Origin: Fonticula alba
Lineage: Eukaryota; Opisthokonta; Rotosphaerida; Fonticulaceae
Direction of reading: 5' to 3'
Assembly (NCBI RefSeq): GCF_000388065.1
Contig: NW_009242973.1
Coordinates: 2,958,723-2,980,495, forward strand
Length of the DNA: 21,773 nt
Positions 20,491 through 21,773 of the stretch are shown here, in pieces. The position numbers and the translations under genes were made by a program. The notes below the pieces were generated by a model. That model saw nothing but the letters and a program-made list of their open reading frames with translations, had not been told where the DNA came from and ran no database searches. Position 1 is the stretch's first letter. Each line of letters starts with the position of its first letter.

Positions 20491-21763
20491 ATGTCTCACA
20501 GCGAGGACGTTCAGAAGCGCGTGCGTGCTCCATTCCCCCCCCCTCCTCCTCCCCCCCTCGCTCCCTGTTCCATCCCTTTGTCTCCCTCCCCCTGCCCCTC
20601 ACTCACTCACTCTCCCCCCCCCCTCCCCCTCCCCAACTTCACTCCACAGACCTTCACCAACTGGGCCAACAACTACCTCAACGACCGCGGTTATGAGATC
20701 AAGGACCTCTTCACCGACCTCGATGATGGTCTGATGCTGATCAACCTTCTGGAGATTATCTCCTCCAAGAAGCTTGGCCGCTACAACCGCAAGCCTTCGC
20801 TCAAGTTCCAGATGGGTGAGAACCTGACCCTCTGCTTCAGCTTCCTGGCTTCGGAGAACATCAAGCTGGTCAACATCAACAACGAGGATATCTGGGACCA
20901 CAACCCGCGCCTGATTCTCGGTCTCCTGTGGACCATCATTCTGCGCTACCAGGTGAACCGCGTGTCGGCCACCGCCGAGGGCCCGGCCGCCACCAGCGCC
21001 AAGAACGCCATCCTCCAGTGGGTTTCTTCGCGCTCTCGCGAGGACGTCAAGTCTTTCTCCGACTTCAACGACGGTCGCATCCTCTCCAAGCTGGTCAACC
21101 ACCTGTCTCGCCTGGCCGGCCAGGAGCGCCCCTTCGATGTGGACGCCCTCGACACCGCCGATGGCTTCGGCAACAACGATGCCGCCATCAAGAAGGCCGA
21201 GGAGGCTCCCCTTGGCATCCGCGCCCTCATCGACGCCGATGTCCTGGTCACCCCGAAGCCCGATGACATGTCCTGCATGACCTACATCTCTGCCTACATT
21301 GCCAAGGAGAATGAGCTGCTCGGTGGCCGCCCCTGGAACCCGGAGGACAGCCTGGACCTGCAGTACACCGTCTCCGGCCCGGGTGTCAGCTCCCCGGTCG
21401 ACGAGCAGGCCGACACTTATGTCCTGATTCTCATCAAGGACTCCGACGGCAATGTCGTCACCTCTGCCCCGGAGGAGCAGCCCGCCTCTCCGGGCGCCAC
21501 CACCGAGGGCGAGGGCTCCCCCGAGGTCCCTGCCGATGATGGTCTTACTCCCGTCGCCGCCCCGGTCTCCGCCGCCAGTGTCCAGGTTGAGGTCTTCAAC
21601 CCGGAGGGTGACCAGCTGTCTGTCGCCCCGCTCCAGACCCAGGAGGATGGCCACCTGCGCGCTGACTATGCCACCGGCGACCAGGGTGGCTATGTCATCA
21701 CCATCAAGGACTCCAAGGGCTCCCATGTTGCTGACTCCCCCTATGAGGTGACTGTCGGCCCGC
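20491..21763 (+). CDS. filamin / gelation-factor (ABP-120)-like actin cross-linker, 5' part
   Basis: Actin-binding protein that cross-links cortical filaments through a tandem calponin-homology head and a rod of Ig-like filamin repeats. Exon 1 (20491-20520) encodes only MSHSEDVQKR. A 129-nt intron follows, then exon 2 (20650-21763). The last bases read C|GTATGTGCCC, a donor at 21764 in phase 1, so the gene continues off the window. The 381 visible residues hold CH1 (about 11-115; TFTNWANNYL, DLDDGLMLINLLEIIS, LGLLWTIILRYQV), CH2 (about 125-231) and a first filamin repeat (about 244-381) ending SPYEVTVGPR, interrupted by an acidic Pro/Ala/Glu-rich insertion. CH1 looks closest to amoebozoan gelation factor as I remember it. 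The number of later repeats, which would separate ABP-120 from metazoan filamin, is not visible. The start has A at -3. Spectrin or alpha-actinin are less likely because a filamin repeat, not a spectrin repeat, follows CH2. Confidence 0.93.
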
Positions 21764-21773
21764 GTATGTGCCC

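Noticed and set aside
20163-20520. Open frame from an ATG at 20163 (MVKPRYLLFETCLC...) running toward the filamin-like gene
   Set aside because: It continues through CT-rich tandem repeats as Ser/Leu/Pro runs and passes the real start in another frame. At most it marks a 5' UTR exon or an upstream start.

Overview
The window is nuclear DNA of a GC-rich, intron-bearing eukaryote. The genes are split by short introns of 73-231 nt. Long homopolymer G/C tracts and microsatellites fill the non-coding DNA. No prokaryotic, organellar, viral or transposon gene was recognised. The filamin/gelation-factor type actin cross-linker, a monomeric type IB topoisomerase, a mitochondrial calcium uniporter pore subunit and a fused glycine decarboxylase fit an amorphean protist on the opisthokont/amoebozoan side. 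The GC bias and low-complexity protein style remind me of Fonticula (a nucleariid slime mould relative), but that is a guess that needs a database match.

Layout. 1-1265: no recognised gene, GC-rich, with the probable MCU poly(A) signal at its right end. 1704-3655 (-): complete eight-exon mitochondrial calcium uniporter gene. 3656-4493: intergenic. 4494-9016 (-): complete four-exon DNA topoisomerase I gene with a very long low-complexity N-terminal region. 9017-11008: intergenic, with GGGGC repeats, a CAG/CTG array and a probable GLDC poly(A) signal. 11009-14137 (-): glycine dehydrogenase (P-protein), complete at the 3' end but missing its 5' exon(s). 14138-14446: almost pure G on the + strand, including a 105-nt run. 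14447-20490: about 6 kb with no coding sequence I can support, holding another 80-nt G run, a minisatellite, alternating CG tracts and a perfect palindrome. 20491-21763 (+): the 5' part of a filamin/ABP-120-like gene that runs off the right edge.

The three minus-strand genes lie head to tail. The filamin-like gene is divergent from GLDC. The genes do not form one pathway: MCU and GLDC act in mitochondria, TOP1 in the nucleus, and the filamin-like protein on cortical actin.

The exon structures were rebuilt by hand from reading-frame continuity, family alignment from memory and splice signals. All fourteen 5' splice sites found fit GTRYGY (GTGCGT, GTATGT, GTACGC, GTACGT or GTGCGC), with a pyrimidine at +4 and no metazoan-type GTRAGT among them. 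Long G/C homopolymers are absent from the exons. Where they lie in introns, the C-rich strand is always the sense strand. No clearly new system was found. The most unusual signals are the splice-site code, the homopolymer tracts, and the two expansions in topoisomerase I.
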